From Halichoerus grypus (Eukaryota; Chordata; Mammalia; Carnivora; Phocidae), in NCBI RefSeq assembly GCF_964656455.1, contig NC_135720.1, positions 52,850,598 through 52,914,597 of the forward strand: a stretch of DNA of 64,000 nt. Direction: 5' to 3'. A program made the translations under genes and the position numbers. This document shows, in pieces, positions 21,661 through 33,488 of this stretch; the first letter of the stretch is position 1; each line of letters begins with the position of its first letter. The notes under the pieces were generated by a model. The model ran no database searches. It was not told the origin of the DNA and was given only the letters and a program-made list of their open reading frames with translations.

Positions 21661-22255
21661 TATCCAAAATGATACTGAGGAGAAACTTACGTAGAGACAT
21701 GGGCCCGGTGTCCCGTCCTGCCCCTCCCCCTTCGGGTATTAAAACAGTGTCTTGGGTATGGGGCAGCAAGAAAGGAGTCAAAACAGAGGCTAAACTCCAC
21801 GTAGGGGAGTGCCAAGTTTGAGGCCTTGGTGGAATTGTTCTGGGATCAATCCTGGGTGTGCCTATACTTCTGACACTGGGGTGGGAGAGAAAGTAAAGGG
21901 AGGCCAGGATGGAAGTCTGGAGACCCATCTATTGATATTGACGTAACTGAGAATGAAAAGGAAGAAGGGGGAAGAGAATAATGTTTGCTTTTCCCTTGTG
22001 AAAAATTCTTTGACTCTATTTCTGCACTAAAAATTCAGATCTCTGAAACCCTTAAATGTTGTCATTTTTCACATTCACATTTAAGCTAATGAATCATGCT
22101 CAAGTTACTTTAAAATTGTATTTAGTAAGAAAATGCCTGAGAACTTTCTTTTGAGAATTTTCAAGATGAACACGGAACTGAAAATCAAGAGAAATATGAA
22201 ACTCTTGTGTTTCCTCTCTCCCCCTTATAAGGTGATTTTCAGCAATTTTTTTTAC
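21661..22255. other. Unique sequence, GC-richer first half
   Basis: 21690-21930 is distinctly GC-richer (TCCTGCCCCTCCCCCTTCGG) than its surroundings, but carries no domain, repeat or promoter signal that I recognise. Confidence 0.35.
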
Positions 22256-22259
22256 TGTT

Positions 22260-22485
22260 TTTTTGTTTTGTTTTTTAGATTTTATTTATTTATTTGAGAG
22301 AGCCTGCGAGAGTGAGAGAGAGAGAGAACGCACCTGAGCATGAGCAGGGGGAGGGGAAGAGGGAGAGGGAGAAGCAGACTCCCCCCTGAGCAGGGATCCT
22401 GATGCGGGGCTCAATCCCAGGACACTGGGATCATGACCTGAGCTGAAGGCAGACGCTTATAACCTACTGAGCCACCTGGGTGCCC
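22260..22485 (-). mobile_element. SINEC, antisense
   Basis: TTTTTTAGATTTTATTTATT tail side, expanded GAGAGAGAGAGA body, GGGGCTCAATCCCAGGACAC, head end GAGCCACCTGGGTGCCC. TTTACTGTT occurs at 22251 and again at 22488, giving the target duplication. Confidence 0.93.
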
Positions 22486-22498
22486 TATTTACTGTTCC

Positions 22499-22515
22499 TT
22501 TTTTTTTTTTTTTTT
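22499..22515. repeat. T17 homopolymer
   Basis: Mononucleotide run immediately right of the SINE, between two copies of ACTGTTCCTTTTT (22490 and 22517). The second copy suggests either a local duplication or a poly-T insertion. Confidence 0.7.
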
Positions 22516-22519
22516 AACT

Positions 22520-24015
22520 GTTCCTTTTTACTGCTGTAGGTGGTAGCTAACCATTTTATATACTACAGGCTAAGTAGAAACAGGCAGAGAAAAATTCTAT
22601 TAGGTGTACTTTAGATGAAGGAAAATCATTAGATTGAATTCTCAGATTATTTTTAATAAGAGAATAGGATTAGTATTGATATAAAATTCAAACTTCATAG
22701 CTAGTTATTATATTTTTTAAGAAGTTTTTCTTATTTGAAAAGTGGCTGAAGTGTTTTATATAAATATTAATGTGCCTGGCAAAGAGATTTTTAGATTCTT
22801 TTTCACCAAATGTTAAATTCTGTATGGTAGGTTGTAGGGTGATTCCCCCCCCCTTTTATTTTTGTACGTGTTTGAATTGTTTGGATTTAAAAATAATAAG
22901 CATGTATTTTTTTTCAAAACCTATAGAGCTATTCAAAAAAATGCCTAACATAGAAGAAACATGAAGTAAATATTTACTGAATATATAAATGAATAAAATG
23001 GAATTTGTGGGGGAAAATAAGGGTAATATGTATTATATTACTGTTAGGTTTAGTTATAATATGCATTGTTACACTGGACATTCTAGAAAATCACTTCGTC
23101 AGTATTTCTAGTTTGCTACGCCTCCCTCTGCCAGTGAAATATGTGACTTTATGCCATTTTAGTATACTAGAAATACCTTTAACTCCCTAAAACACCTACC
23201 CCCCCTCATACAGCTACTGAAGGGGGAAAAGCATCAAGAAAAATATTTGCTTCCAAATGATTTCTGTACCCTCTCTGTAATTTCTCCCTCCCCGCCTTCC
23301 TGCTTGGAATAGAAACTATTTCTGGCAGTAGGAACTCTCTAAAGAGAATATTAGCCCTTATTACAGCAGACAGAGTTGTACAAAGAGTTAATTTAAAAAT
23401 GTAGTCCATTTGCTACCAGCCAGGATAGAAGATGGTTAGTCAGTTTTTCATATCTTCCTTTAGTTCCTCTTATCCTTATAAGTGGTCTTTTCTTTTTTAA
23501 CTCTACCAATTTGTTTTTCTTTCCTATCTCTCCTGAGCTGTAGGTTCAGTTGTGGGCCTCCCAGTTCATCACTGATCTTATGAGTAATGGGATTTCCTTT
23601 CCAATAGCCATGTTGTTGTTATCTCTTCCACAAGAGTAAAATATTGAAGCTCTAAATATAAAACTTGAAGGGATAGGAAGTTCTAAGTAAAAAGCCTTTT
23701 TATCATAAATTATCTTTTCTTCTGCATCCCCCCTCCCCCCTTATCAGTTCAAGGAGCCTTGTTTGAAGCATTATTTTGTATTTCGTGCTGCTAGGAATTA
23801 CAAAAGAAAGTTTTAAGAAATTAAAATTTTTTTTAGCAGTGATGGAATCCAATTAGATTTTCCATTGATCACTGAATAGCACAAACTCAATTGTTACTCT
23901 CTAGATTTTTGGCAAAGAATATTAAGAGTGAAGGTAGACTTGGATTATACATCAGATGAAAATAATGTCCTGTTTTTTCGAGGACAGTTCTGGTTTATAT
24001 CTGTTTTCCTGGCAT
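22520..24015. other. Mostly unique AT-rich sequence
   Basis: No gene recognised. 22860-22920 (AAAATAATAAGCATGTATTT) may be an L1 3' UTR scrap. A C9 run at 22844 and C-rich runs at 23200 and 23735 are seen. Confidence 0.4.
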
Positions 24016-24020
24016 AATTT

Positions 24021-24909
24021 TTAAATACACATTTTATTTTGGAGTAATTTGAAATTTACGAAGAAGTTGCAACCTATTACAGAGTTCCTGTACACTCCTC
24101 AGCCAGTTTTCCCCTGTTGTTAATATCTTACATAACCATGGTACATTTGTCAAAACTAAGAAATCAACAGAAATACATTACTATTAACTAAACTCCAGAT
24201 TTTATCCAGATTGTGCTAGCTTTTCTACTAATGTTATTTTTCTGTTCTGTGATTCAATCATAAGAATACTACATTGCATTCAGATATCATGTTGCCTTAG
24301 TCTCCTCTGTTCTGTGACAGTTTATCAGTCTTTAATTATCTTTCATGACTTTAATGGTTTTGAGGATCATTGGGCAACTATTTTGTGGAGTGTTCTTCAG
24401 TTTGGGTTTGCCTGATATTTTTCTCATTTAGACTGAGCCTTTTTTTTTTTTTTTTTTTAGGAATGATACCACAGAGATGAATTCCCCTTATAATCCCATA
24501 ATATTAGGGGTACGTTCTGTCAGTATGACTTACCATTTTTGATGTTAACCTTAATCATCTGAGCAAGGTAATATTTGCCAGATTTCTCACTGTAAAGTTA
24601 CCTGTAGCCCCCATTTTTTGCAAGTCACTAAGTCTAGCCCACTCTCAAAACATAACAAATAACAACATAAATTATTTGTAATTTTTCTGTAAGAAAGATT
24701 ATCTCCTTCTCCCTTATTTATTTATTTCTTCAGTTATTTATTTTTATCAGCATGGACTCATGTGTATTTATTTTATACTTTTAATTACCTATTACTATGT
24801 TATTTAAAGCTCAGGTGATTCTAGCTTTGGTCATTGGGAGTTCTCTTCAGGTTGGCTCCTATGTCCCTTTGACACACCCTCATCCTTTTGTGTATGTGTG
24901 TTTGTTTTT
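24021..24909 (-). mobile_element. Ancient L1 5' region, left half
   Basis: AGAAGTTGCAACCTATTACA, AACCATGGTACATTTGTCAA, AACTAAGAAATCAACA, TTAGTCTCCTCTGTTCTGTG, TTGCCAGATTTCTCACTGTA, CAGCATGGACTCATGTGTAT, TTGGTCATTGGGAGTTCTCT. This order matches a known old L1M 5' region in antisense and resumes at 26323. Family from memory. Confidence 0.65.
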
Positions 24910-26322
24910 ACACAAAAGAATCCCCTGGTTAGATCACATAAAAAGAGATATAACAAATATTACAAATTTAAGAAGACTAAAATCATACCAAGTTTATTTT
25001 CCAACCACAGTGGTACCAAACTAAAGATCAACAATAAAACAAAGCTGGAAAATCTACAATGTAAATATTAAATATTTAATATGTAAATATTGAACAGCAC
25101 TCTACTGTATAAGCAATGGGCCAAATAAATCAAACAGCAAATCAAAATATGTCTCAAAACAGAAGAAAAACACGATATTCCAAAACTCTGGAATGCAGCA
25201 AAAGCAGATGTTAGAGTGAAATTTGTGCTATAAATGCTTGTATTAAGAAAAAATGTTCAAATAAACAACATCACACCACAAGGAACTAGAAAAAGAAGAA
25301 ACTTAGCTGAAATTTAGTAGAGGAAGGAAATAACAAAGAAAAATGTGAGGTAAATAAAATAGAGACCAGAATAAACAATAACATAGTATTAAAAGTAATG
25401 ACCAGTTTTCAAAAAAAATAAAATAAATAAAATTGGCAGTGCTTTACATAACTAAGAAAAAAGAGAGAAGACTCAAAAACGAAACTGAGAAATGGAAGAG
25501 CAAACAATACAACAGATAACCACAGAAATACATAGTGTGATAACAGATTGCTATGAACAATTATATACTAACAAATCTGATAACTTAGAAAAAAGAAAAA
25601 CCAGATAATTCCTAAAAACGTACAAGTTACCAAGATTGAATCATGAATCTTGAATCCAAGAAATGGGAAATCTTCTTAGACCAATAACAAGAATGAAAAG
25701 TTGAGTTAGGAATCAAAAATCTCCCAGCACAGAAAAACCCAAGACCACATGGTTTCATTGTTGAATTCTACCAAACATTAAAAAAAAATTAATGACAGTC
25801 TTTATCAAAATCTTATAAATAATGGAATAGAGGGAACACATTCAAAATTATTCCATGAGGCCGGTACTACCCTGATACCAAAGCAGGATAAAAACAATAC
25901 AAGAACAAAAATGTCTAGTTTGTCCGATATAAGTATTACTACTCCAGTTTCCTTTTGACATCCATTTGCATGATAAATGTTTCTCCACCCCCTCACTTTC
26001 AATCTGCAGGTGTCTTAAGGTCTAAAATGAGTCTCTTGTAGGCAGCATGTAGATGGGTCTTGCTTTTTTAATTCATTCTGATACTCAATGTCTTTTGATT
26101 GGAGCGTTTAGTCCATTTACGTTCAGAGTTAACTATTGACAGGTACATATTTATTGCTGTTTTATTACTTGTTTTGTCATTATTTCTGGAGATTTTTTTC
26201 CAGATCCTTTCTTGTCTTTGTCATTTTTGGTCTCTCCTTTGCACTCAAAGGGTCCCCTTTAGTATTTCTTGCAGAGCTGGTTTAGTGGTCCCTAAATCCT
26301 TTAGTTTTTGTTTGGGAACATC
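24910..26322. mobile_element. Internally inverted L1 inserted in the older element
   Basis: 24910-25910 is L1 ORF2 in sense, from the post-endonuclease linker to the reverse-transcriptase start (GCAGCAAAAGCAGATGTTAG, GGAACTAGAAAAAGAAGAAA, AAATCTCCCAGCACAGAAAA, TGATACCAAAGCAGGATAAA). 25911-26322 is antisense and comes from ORF1 end plus the ORF2 endonuclease start; read on the minus strand it gives KVRGWRNIYHANG and GVVILISDKLD, typical of the endonuclease domain. All frames are broken. The insert splits the older L1 region exactly, with T-rich junctions on both sides. Confidence 0.8.
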
Positions 26323-26738
26323 TTTTTTTTTTTTGAGCACTTCCTTACTTTGTGGTACTACAAAATGCTTTGGGCTCATCTTGTATTTTCTCTAGTCTAG
26401 TCCTAGAAGCAGCCATTTTCCCAAGGAGCTCTGGTTCTTTTTATTGGATAATGGCATTTAGAAACCAGTATCTGGGCAGTGAGTGCTCACTGCTACAAGA
26501 CTGTTCCTGTTTCTAGGACCTCTCAACAGACAGAAAAAGGAACTATATGTATCTATACTAATCCATATATACACACTTATCTGTCATTATTTCTGTATCT
26601 TTCCATCTGTGTCTATTTAAACATGAGTTTATACTGATGATGCTGATTCTAACCCAGTACCATAGGATTCTTTCTAGCTTCCCACTTTATCTGTAATTTT
26701 CCTCTCCAACTGTGAATAACCTGGCTTCCACATCCATC
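26323..26738 (-). mobile_element. Ancient L1 5' region, right half
   Basis: Resumes with TTTTGAGCACTTCCTTACTT, then CTTTGGGCTCATCTTGTATT, CAAGGAGCTCTGGTTCTTTT, TAGAAACCAGTATCTGGGCA and GAATAACCTGGCTTCC, the sequence expected after the left half at 24909. Confidence 0.65.
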
Positions 26739-26802
26739 ATTCATTGATTTATTTGTTCAACTATCGTATATGTGTAAAGCAGTTTTAGAATTGTTAACTC
26801 TA

Positions 26803-27020
26803 GGGCACCTGGGTGACTCTGTCAGTTGAGCGTCAGACTCTTGATTTCAGCTCAGGTCATAATCTCAGGGTCGTGGAATGGAGCCCCACGTTGGGCTCCA
26901 CACTCGATGGGGAGTCTGCTCGAGACCTCTACCCCTCCCCCACCGTGTGCTCGTGTGCTCTCTCTCTCCCTCTCTCTCTCAAATAAATAAATATAAATAA
27001 ATAAATCTTTGAAAAAAAAA
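26803..27020 (+). mobile_element. SINEC (older subfamily)
   Basis: GGGCACCTGGGTGACTCTGT, GACTCTTGATTTCAGCTCAG, CGTGGAATGGAGCCCCACG, GTGTGCTCGTGTGCTCTC, tail AAATAAATAAATATAAATAA. The gactcttgatttcagctcagg head defines an older subfamily than copies with gccttcggctcagg. Weak duplication AGAATTGTTAACTC and AGAAATGCTCACTCC. Confidence 0.93.
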
Positions 27021-27249
27021 AGAAATGCTCACTCCTTCTGTGAGAGAGAACTTAACCAATGAGAAAACAGGGTTTATATATAGTTCCTTTTGTCTCTAGC
27101 CTTACTGTTTCAAGTCTAAACATAATTTTCCAAAATTATTTAGGGCAGCTCCTTTTTTTCCTGCACCCCCTTCAGTGAAATTATGTCATACATTTATCAT
27201 ACAGGTACATGCCTTTGCATTTCCATCCTGGGACCCCCCAATCTCTCAG

Positions 27250-28170
27250 TTGATTTTTTTTAAATGTGCATACATTAAAGTTCACTTTTTGTGTTATAAA
27301 GTTCTTTAGGTTTTGCCAAATACGTAGTGTAATGTATCCACCATCTCAGTACCATACAGAATTATTCCAACACCCTAAAAATCCCCATGTGTCTCCTTTA
27401 TAGTAAACCACTCTCCACTGCTCTAACCTCTGACAGCCACTTAACTGTTTTCTGTCCCTTTAGTTTCACCCTTTCCATAATATTATATGAAAGGAATCAT
27501 GTGTAATCTTTCAGATATGATGTTTTTCACTCAGCAAAATGTTTTTAAGATTCATTCACCTTGGGTGAATCAGTAACTTGTTCCTTTTTATCACTGAGTA
27601 GTATTACATTGTATGAATGTGTCTGTTTATTCATTTCCCTGTTGAACAGTATCTTTGTTGCTTCCAGTTTTTAGTGATTATGAATAAAGCTGCTATAAAA
27701 ATTCACATATAGGTTTTTGCATAAACATATGTTTTTATTTTTTATTTTATTTTTTTAAAGATTTTATTTATTTGAGAGAGAGAGAGACAGAGACAAGCAG
27801 GGGGAGCAGCAGGCAGAGGGAGAGGGAGAAGCAGGCTCCCCACTGAGCAGGGAGCCCGACATGGGGCTCGATCCCAGGACCCCAAGATCATGACCTGCAC
27901 TGAAGGCAGACGCTTAACCAACTGAGCCACGCAGGTGCCCTATAAACATATGTTTTTAGTTCATTTGGGTAAATGCCTAGGAGCATTACTGGTAGGTTGT
28001 ATGGTGAATCTGTGTCTGACTTTGCAAGAAATCATCAAAGTGTCTTCTGAAGTGGCTGTTAACATTTTTGTATTTCCAGATGCAATGAATGAGAGTTCTG
28101 TTGCTCTGCATCTGTGCCTATTACAATTTTCAGTAGTGCCTCCTTTCACTTTCAGTAGTGTCCGGGTTTG
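27250..28170 (-). mobile_element. Old L1M, antisense, split by a SINE
   Basis: CCAAATACGTAGTGTAATGT, TAACCTCTGACAGCCACTTA, TATTATATGAAAGGAATCAT, CATTGTATGAATGTGTCTGT, TGAATAAAGCTGCTATAAAA, and after the SINE GGTAAATGCCTAGGAGCATT and TTCTGAAGTGGCTGTTAACA: the antisense order of an L1 3' region. Interrupted at 27738-27941. Confidence 0.8.
27738..27941 (-). mobile_element. SINEC, antisense
   Basis: TTTTTTAAAGATTTTATTTA tail side, AAGCAGGGGGAGCAGCAGGC, CTCGATCCCAGGACCCCAAG, head end GAGCCACGCAGGTGCCC. Perfect 17-base duplication ATAAACATATGTTTTTA at 27721-27737 and 27942-27958. Confidence 0.96.
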
Positions 28171-28174
28171 GATG

Positions 28175-29688
28175 ATAAACTGTGCTATTTTGAAGTAAAC
28201 ATTGACGTATTCTATCGTCTCTTCTTATGTTTTGTGACTATTGGTGAGGAAATTGAGTCCAGAATTTTTCTAAGAGGTAAGACTTTGCTCATTAGGAACG
28301 TAATTTTAGATCATTTAATTTCAATAATGGTGATTAAGGAAATAAATAGGTAAAGGAAATCAGAGTAAAGTAATTCGATTGATTAAATTGGATTGACATC
28401 ATGTAATGAGTGCCAGTCTCTGTGAGTTTACTCATTTTGATACCACTCTTCTAGTTGTCTGTTCACTTTCTTCAGTGGCACCACAAGTACTTTTGCACAT
28501 TTTTTTAACATTTAGTCTCAAACTGTAACTTGGACCTTTCTTAATATATCAGGAGTTGGAGAAAATGAAATCATTGCAGCTTCTAATGTAGTTCTCTATT
28601 GGACTCACAGTTAAGCCTCTAGGGATGGTCAGTAGGACCAGAAAGCAATTTTTGTCTCTGGGACTCCCGCAAAATAATGGGGGTGCTTGTTAGCCTTCAG
28701 ATCTTTATGCCTCAGTGTTATCTTAATTTTCATATTTATTCTTTGGATTCTGGGGTTTGGTATTTCAGTTATACCTTTGGCGTGCTTCATATTAGCCTTG
28801 GGCAAGTGCCCTTTTTACCTTATCTTGAAGCCAAACAGAGCAAATAATGCTTTTCTTTCTTAAAAAATTTTCTTCCTTCCTATTTCTGTAATCACACTTC
28901 CTTATTTATATAAAATTAGAGGTGTCGGCAAAAATGAGAGTTAAAGATTTACTGAGAAAAATTTTAAGCAGCTCATTCATATTAATCTACCCCAGGTTTC
29001 TAGAGACGGTTCATTTAAGTGAAAATTGCTAATATTTATAGAAATGCAGGCTGCTGCTTCACTTAGTCATGCAAGTGAGAATTGTGCTTGCAGGTCAGAG
29101 GCCACAGGTGCATCTACAAGCCTGTCATCTCAGCTTCAGGAACAGCCAACCAGCCTTTTTGGTCTTTTTCACAGGTGGTGGGGAGAAGTGGGTAAAAATG
29201 CAGTTTCCAGATGTCAGGGTCTGAGTAGGTCAAGTCAGACCGTTTTGGGGAATGTCGAGTCTGCAATGGTCAGAATATAGAAGCAGAGTGCAGTGGTTGG
29301 CAGAAAACTCACAAACCTGTCAGACTTATTTGAGGGGGCAGCGGCTTGTGAATTAAATTGCTCCACTAGTGATTTTCCTTTTCTTAGATCAAACTCAGAT
29401 GTAAGATGCTTGCAGGGAGAACCCTACCTTTGCGCTTTCCTGGTTTCTTTTTACATTTTTCATTGCTTTAGATCTTAGGGAAATACTATGAAGATTTCCT
29501 TTATTACTGAAAGTGATTGCTGGTTGATCTTCATGTTCTCTTTCCAACTCAGAAGATCATTTTACCATGAAGGAACAAAACTGATTACACCTTTGAAAGA
29601 TATTTCTTCCTGGTTGAATGTGATTCAGTTCGCTTTAATGTTAAAATATTATAACTGTGCTGTGCCTTAATCTTGAGATTACCAGGCA
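28175..29688. other. Unique sequence
   Basis: About 1.5 kb with no recognised repeat or gene. 29040-29400 is less AT-rich, and TTTTCCTTTTCTTAG at 29374 resembles a splice acceptor, but the downstream frame gives no recognisable protein. Confidence 0.4.
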
Positions 29689-29689
29689 T

Positions 29690-29795
29690 TTTGGATGAGT
29701 CAGTTAGCTTCCATTGGCCCTGGTTGGTTCTTTTGTAAAATGAGATTTGGACTGGTGAGCTCTTGGATACCTTCCAGCTTTTGATTTTTTAAAAA
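29690..29795 (+). mobile_element. MIR fragment
   Basis: GAGTCAGTTAGCTTCCATTG, TTGTAAAATGAGATTTGGAC, TGGTGAGCTCTTGGATACCT then TCCAGCTTTTGAT follows the MIR 3' half (ctgtaaaatgag...ggact...ccttccagct). Confidence 0.75.
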
Positions 29796-31264
29796 TCTAT
29801 ATCCCCAATACAATACTCTTTACAATTAAAACCTTCCTGCATGTATCCAGTATACTTTTTAATAATAACAATTTAATAAGTCTGAAATTTAAAATCTGTT
29901 CCTTGGTGTACAAATATCTTTTTTAATTGTTTTGATTCCTGAATATGAGAACCCAGAAGAAAAGTGGATCACTGCGTTCAGTGCCAGTTTCTTTTTCCTA
30001 TGAATACACATAACTATTTATTCAGTAATTAATACAACTTTAATTTTTTTAAAATGTGTTGATTTTTGAGGAGAAAAACTTACAGCTTACTTTTCAGGCT
30101 AGAAAATGAAGATGATGGGGAAAAGGGAAGTTAACCTTATCTTCATTTACCATGAAGTTCCAAGGTGGATATTCTATTTACTTAACTAATTTAAGGTGTG
30201 AGATCTTTAAGTCTTACATACGATTTTCTGTACTTTTCAGGGAATGGTATCCCTTGTTCCACTAAGCAATCCTGTTACGTATTTTGGGCTGTGTATTTTT
30301 GCTGATGTACAGTAGTGCTTTTTAAAGGTAGAATTGGCAGCACCTGGAAACTTGCAGATCTGATGAAAGTTCCAGGCCACATAAAATTGCTGCTGTGTAC
30401 CTACCCCTAAAGGAGCATTATGCCTCTGCATGCATGTGTGTTCAGCCTAGTGTAGTTGTCTGTTTCTTGGAATGGACACAGAGAAAGCCATTGAAAGATG
30501 CAAAGAGATAAATAGACTTTTTTCTTTTTATGTCTTCATCAAAACAGCATTTGCAGAGTTCCTCCTGTTCCTCCTCTTTTTACATCCCACCAGGAATCAA
30601 ACATTTCATATTTGAAGGGCTGTATGAAACTTCCTTCTTGACCCCTCCCCTCTGTAAGGATTCCCAAATGGTAACATTCCTCTTATTTAAGCTTTTATTC
30701 AGCTTTTTCTTTGTTTCCTTTCATGATTTAGTGGTAAATTGCCCATCATTTTCTTTCTTTTATTATTTTTTTAAAGATGTTTCAGCTTGCAGGCTTGAGC
30801 TATCAGTTTTCTTGGTTTCACTGTCCTATAATAAAAGTTGGTCTAGCTGGCATTCTTTCAACTGAAACTTCCTCGCTGAATACACATTGCCAACAACACC
30901 CCAACGTGGAGGATAATGATAGCTGGTCAAAGCAATGACCCTAAGGCAGTGCAGGATACCCAAATGTTTTCTCATTTACTCAAGAAAGATAAGACTATGA
31001 TCACTATTTGTTGTGTATTTTCTTCCATTTCATTTGACAAATACTAAACTCTATACAGTAAGTTGGTATTAACCAGAATACCCCATCCAATGGGGTAACG
31101 GGGTGTTTCTTGTGTTTTGCTTCAACTCTGCTATAGAGCTGTTCTATATGAAGGGTGTTTTTAATTAAAACATTCAAGAAGGTAATGATAGTACCCCTTA
31201 TTAGGGTCATGTGCTGAAGATTTCTTAAATCTGTTGTCCTAAAGAAACTGGCTGACGATTAAAT
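29796..31264. other. Unique AT-rich sequence
   Basis: No gene or repeat recognised. Short frames in it (up to about 110 codons) show no domain. Confidence 0.4.
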
Positions 31265-31280
31265 AAAGAGGTGAAATTCA

Positions 31281-31398
31281 GGGGCACCTGGGTGGCTCAG
31301 TCACTTAAGCATCTGCCTTCAGCTCAGGTCATGATCCTGGGGTCCTGGGATCGAGCCCCATGTCTGGCTCCCTGCTCAAAATCTTTAAAAAGAAAATA
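31281..31398 (+). mobile_element. SINEC lacking its CT-rich body
   Basis: Head and middle are present (GGGGCACCTGGGTGGCTCAG to CTGGCTCCCTGCTC), then it jumps directly to AAAATCTTTAAAAAG. Perfect 16-base duplication AAAGAGGTGAAATTCA at 31265-31280 and 31399-31414 shows both ends are original, so the loss is internal. Confidence 0.95.
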
Positions 31399-31494
31399 AA
31401 AGAGGTGAAATTCAGAAATTATTTTTCATCTGGAAAGCCTCATTATAGCAGTACTGCTTTGTAATCATTCTGGTTCCCTAGTCTCTTATTTGAA

Positions 31495-31640
31495 GATTTA
31501 TTTGAGCAAAGATTTATTTGAGCACTTACTATGTGTAAGATACTATGATAAGAGAGAAATAACAGGGTCAGGAATGAAAGGAATTAGAACTGTGATATTG
31601 ACTTTTGTGGCCTTCAAGGACTTCACATTCTAACTGTTCC
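31495..31640 (-). mobile_element. L2 fragment, antisense
   Basis: ATTTGAGCACTTACTATGTG then TAAGATACTATGATAAGAGA and CCTTCAAGGACTTCACATTC are the reverse complement of the L2 3' end region. Confidence 0.65.
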
Positions 31641-31852
31641 TTATATTAACTTTCAGGCCTATATTTATAAAACTGGAGGTGTTTTGGCATATTTTTGTTT
31701 GTGGAGATTGAGCATTAGTCAACTGGAAAGCACAGGGGTGGGGGGATGGGATAATCTATTAAAGTCCACAAGTAATGTGTCTGTGTTTTTGGTAACAGCT
31801 TTATTGAGATATAATTTCTATACCATAATACCCTTTTAAAGTGTACAATTCA

Positions 31853-32072
31853 GGGGCACCTGGTTGGCTTAGTTGGTTAAGTGTCCCATTCTTGATTTTG
31901 GCTCAGGTCATGATCTCAGGGTTGTGAGATCGAGCCCCGTGTAGGGCTCCAGGCTGGGCCTGGAGCCTGCTTAAGATTCTCTCTCCCTCTCCCTCTGCCC
32001 CTCCCCCCCGACTCGCGCACGGGCACGTGTGCTCTCTCTCTCTCACCCCCTCTAAAAAAATATATAAATAAA
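31853..32072 (+). mobile_element. SINEC (older subfamily)
   Basis: GGGGCACCTGGTTGGCTTAG, CATTCTTGATTTTGGCTCAG, GAGATCGAGCCCCGTGTAGG, GGGCACGTGTGCTCTCTC, tail AATATATAAATAAA. Perfect 17-base duplication TTAAAGTGTACAATTCA at 31836-31852 and 32073-32089. Confidence 0.96.
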
Positions 32073-33313
32073 TTAAAGTGTACAATTCATTGGGTTTTAG
32101 TATATCCCCAGAGTTGTGCAGTGATCACCACTATCTAATTTTAGAACATTTTCATCACCCCAAAAAGAATTATACTTATTAGTGGTCTACCCCTCTCCCC
32201 TGCACCTCATCCCCTAGCCCTAGGTAACCACTAATAAGGTTTTGTCTTTATGAATTTCTATATTCTGGACATTTCATATAAATAGAATTATAGAATATTT
32301 GTTATTTTGTGTCCATCTTCTTTCACTTTGCATGTTTTCAAGGTTCATCTATGTTGTAGCATGTATCAGTACTGCATTTCTATTTATGGCTGAATAATGT
32401 TCTGTTGTGTGGATTTACCACATTTTGTTTATCTTTTGATCAGTTGATGGGTATTTGAATTGTTCTACTTTTTGGCTGTTACAAATAATACTGCTGTGTA
32501 CATTTGCATATAACTTTTTGTACAGGTGTAGGTATTTATTTCTCTTGGATATATATCTAGGAGTAGAATTGCTGAGTCATATGCTAACTTTGTTTAACCT
32601 TTTAAAATTAGTTTTCCAGAGTTGGCTGTATTTTACAATTCTACCATCAGTGAATGAAAGTTCCAGTTTCTCCGTATCCTTATCAACACTTGCCTGTCTT
32701 TTTTATTTTAGCCATCCTAATGGGTGTGAAGTGGTATGTTATGGTGGCTTCAAGTTGCATTTATCTTTTGGCTTATAATATTGAGCATCTTTTCATGTGC
32801 TTTTTGGCCATTTGTATATCTTCTTTGGAGAAGTATCTTTTTGAATCCTTTGCCCATTTTAAAATTGCATTATTTGTCTCTTTATTGTTGTAAGAGTTCT
32901 TTATATAATCAAGATACAGATCTCTTATCAGCTCTATGATTTGCAAATATCCTCTCCCATTTTGTGGGGTTTTTTTCTTCACTTTTCTTGATAGTGCCCT
33001 TTGAAGCACAGACGTTTTAATTTTGATTATGTCCATTTTATCGATTTTTTTCTTTTGTTGCTCATATCTAAGAAACCATTGTCTAATCCAAAGTAATACA
33101 GATGTGCTCCTATGTTTTCCTCAAAGAGTTTATAGTTTTAGTTCTTACATTTAGGTCTGTAATCCATTTTGAGTTAACTTTTGTATATAGTGTGAGGTAA
33201 GGGTCCAGCTTCAATTTTTTGTATGTAGCTACCCAGTTGTCTCTGCACATTGATACTATTCTCTCCCCCATTGACTGAACTTGGCACCCTTGTTAAAAAT
33301 CAGTGGATCGTAT

Positions 33314-33488
33314 GGGATGCCTGGGTGGCTCAGTCGGTTAAGCGTCTGCCTTCAGCTCAGGTCATGTCCTGGGATCAAGTCCCGCGTCAGGCTCCTTGCT
33401 CTATGGGGAGCCTGCTTCTCCCTCTGTCTACCTCTCCCCCTGCTTGTGCTCTCTCTCTCTCTGACAAATAAATAAAATCTTTTTTAAA
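33314..33488 (+). mobile_element. SINEC
   Basis: GGGATGCCTGGGTGGCTCAG, GCCTTCAGCTCAGGTCATG, TCCCGCGTCAGGCTCCTTGC, tail AAATAAATAAAATCTTTTTT. Flanked by AAAAATCAGTGGATCG and AAAAAGTCAACTGACC, a plausible but mutated duplication of the host L1 sequence. Confidence 0.94.

Noticed and set aside
25805..26002. Minus-strand frame with endonuclease-like sequence
   Set aside because: Fragment of the L1 ORF2 endonuclease in a rearranged copy; too short and out of context.
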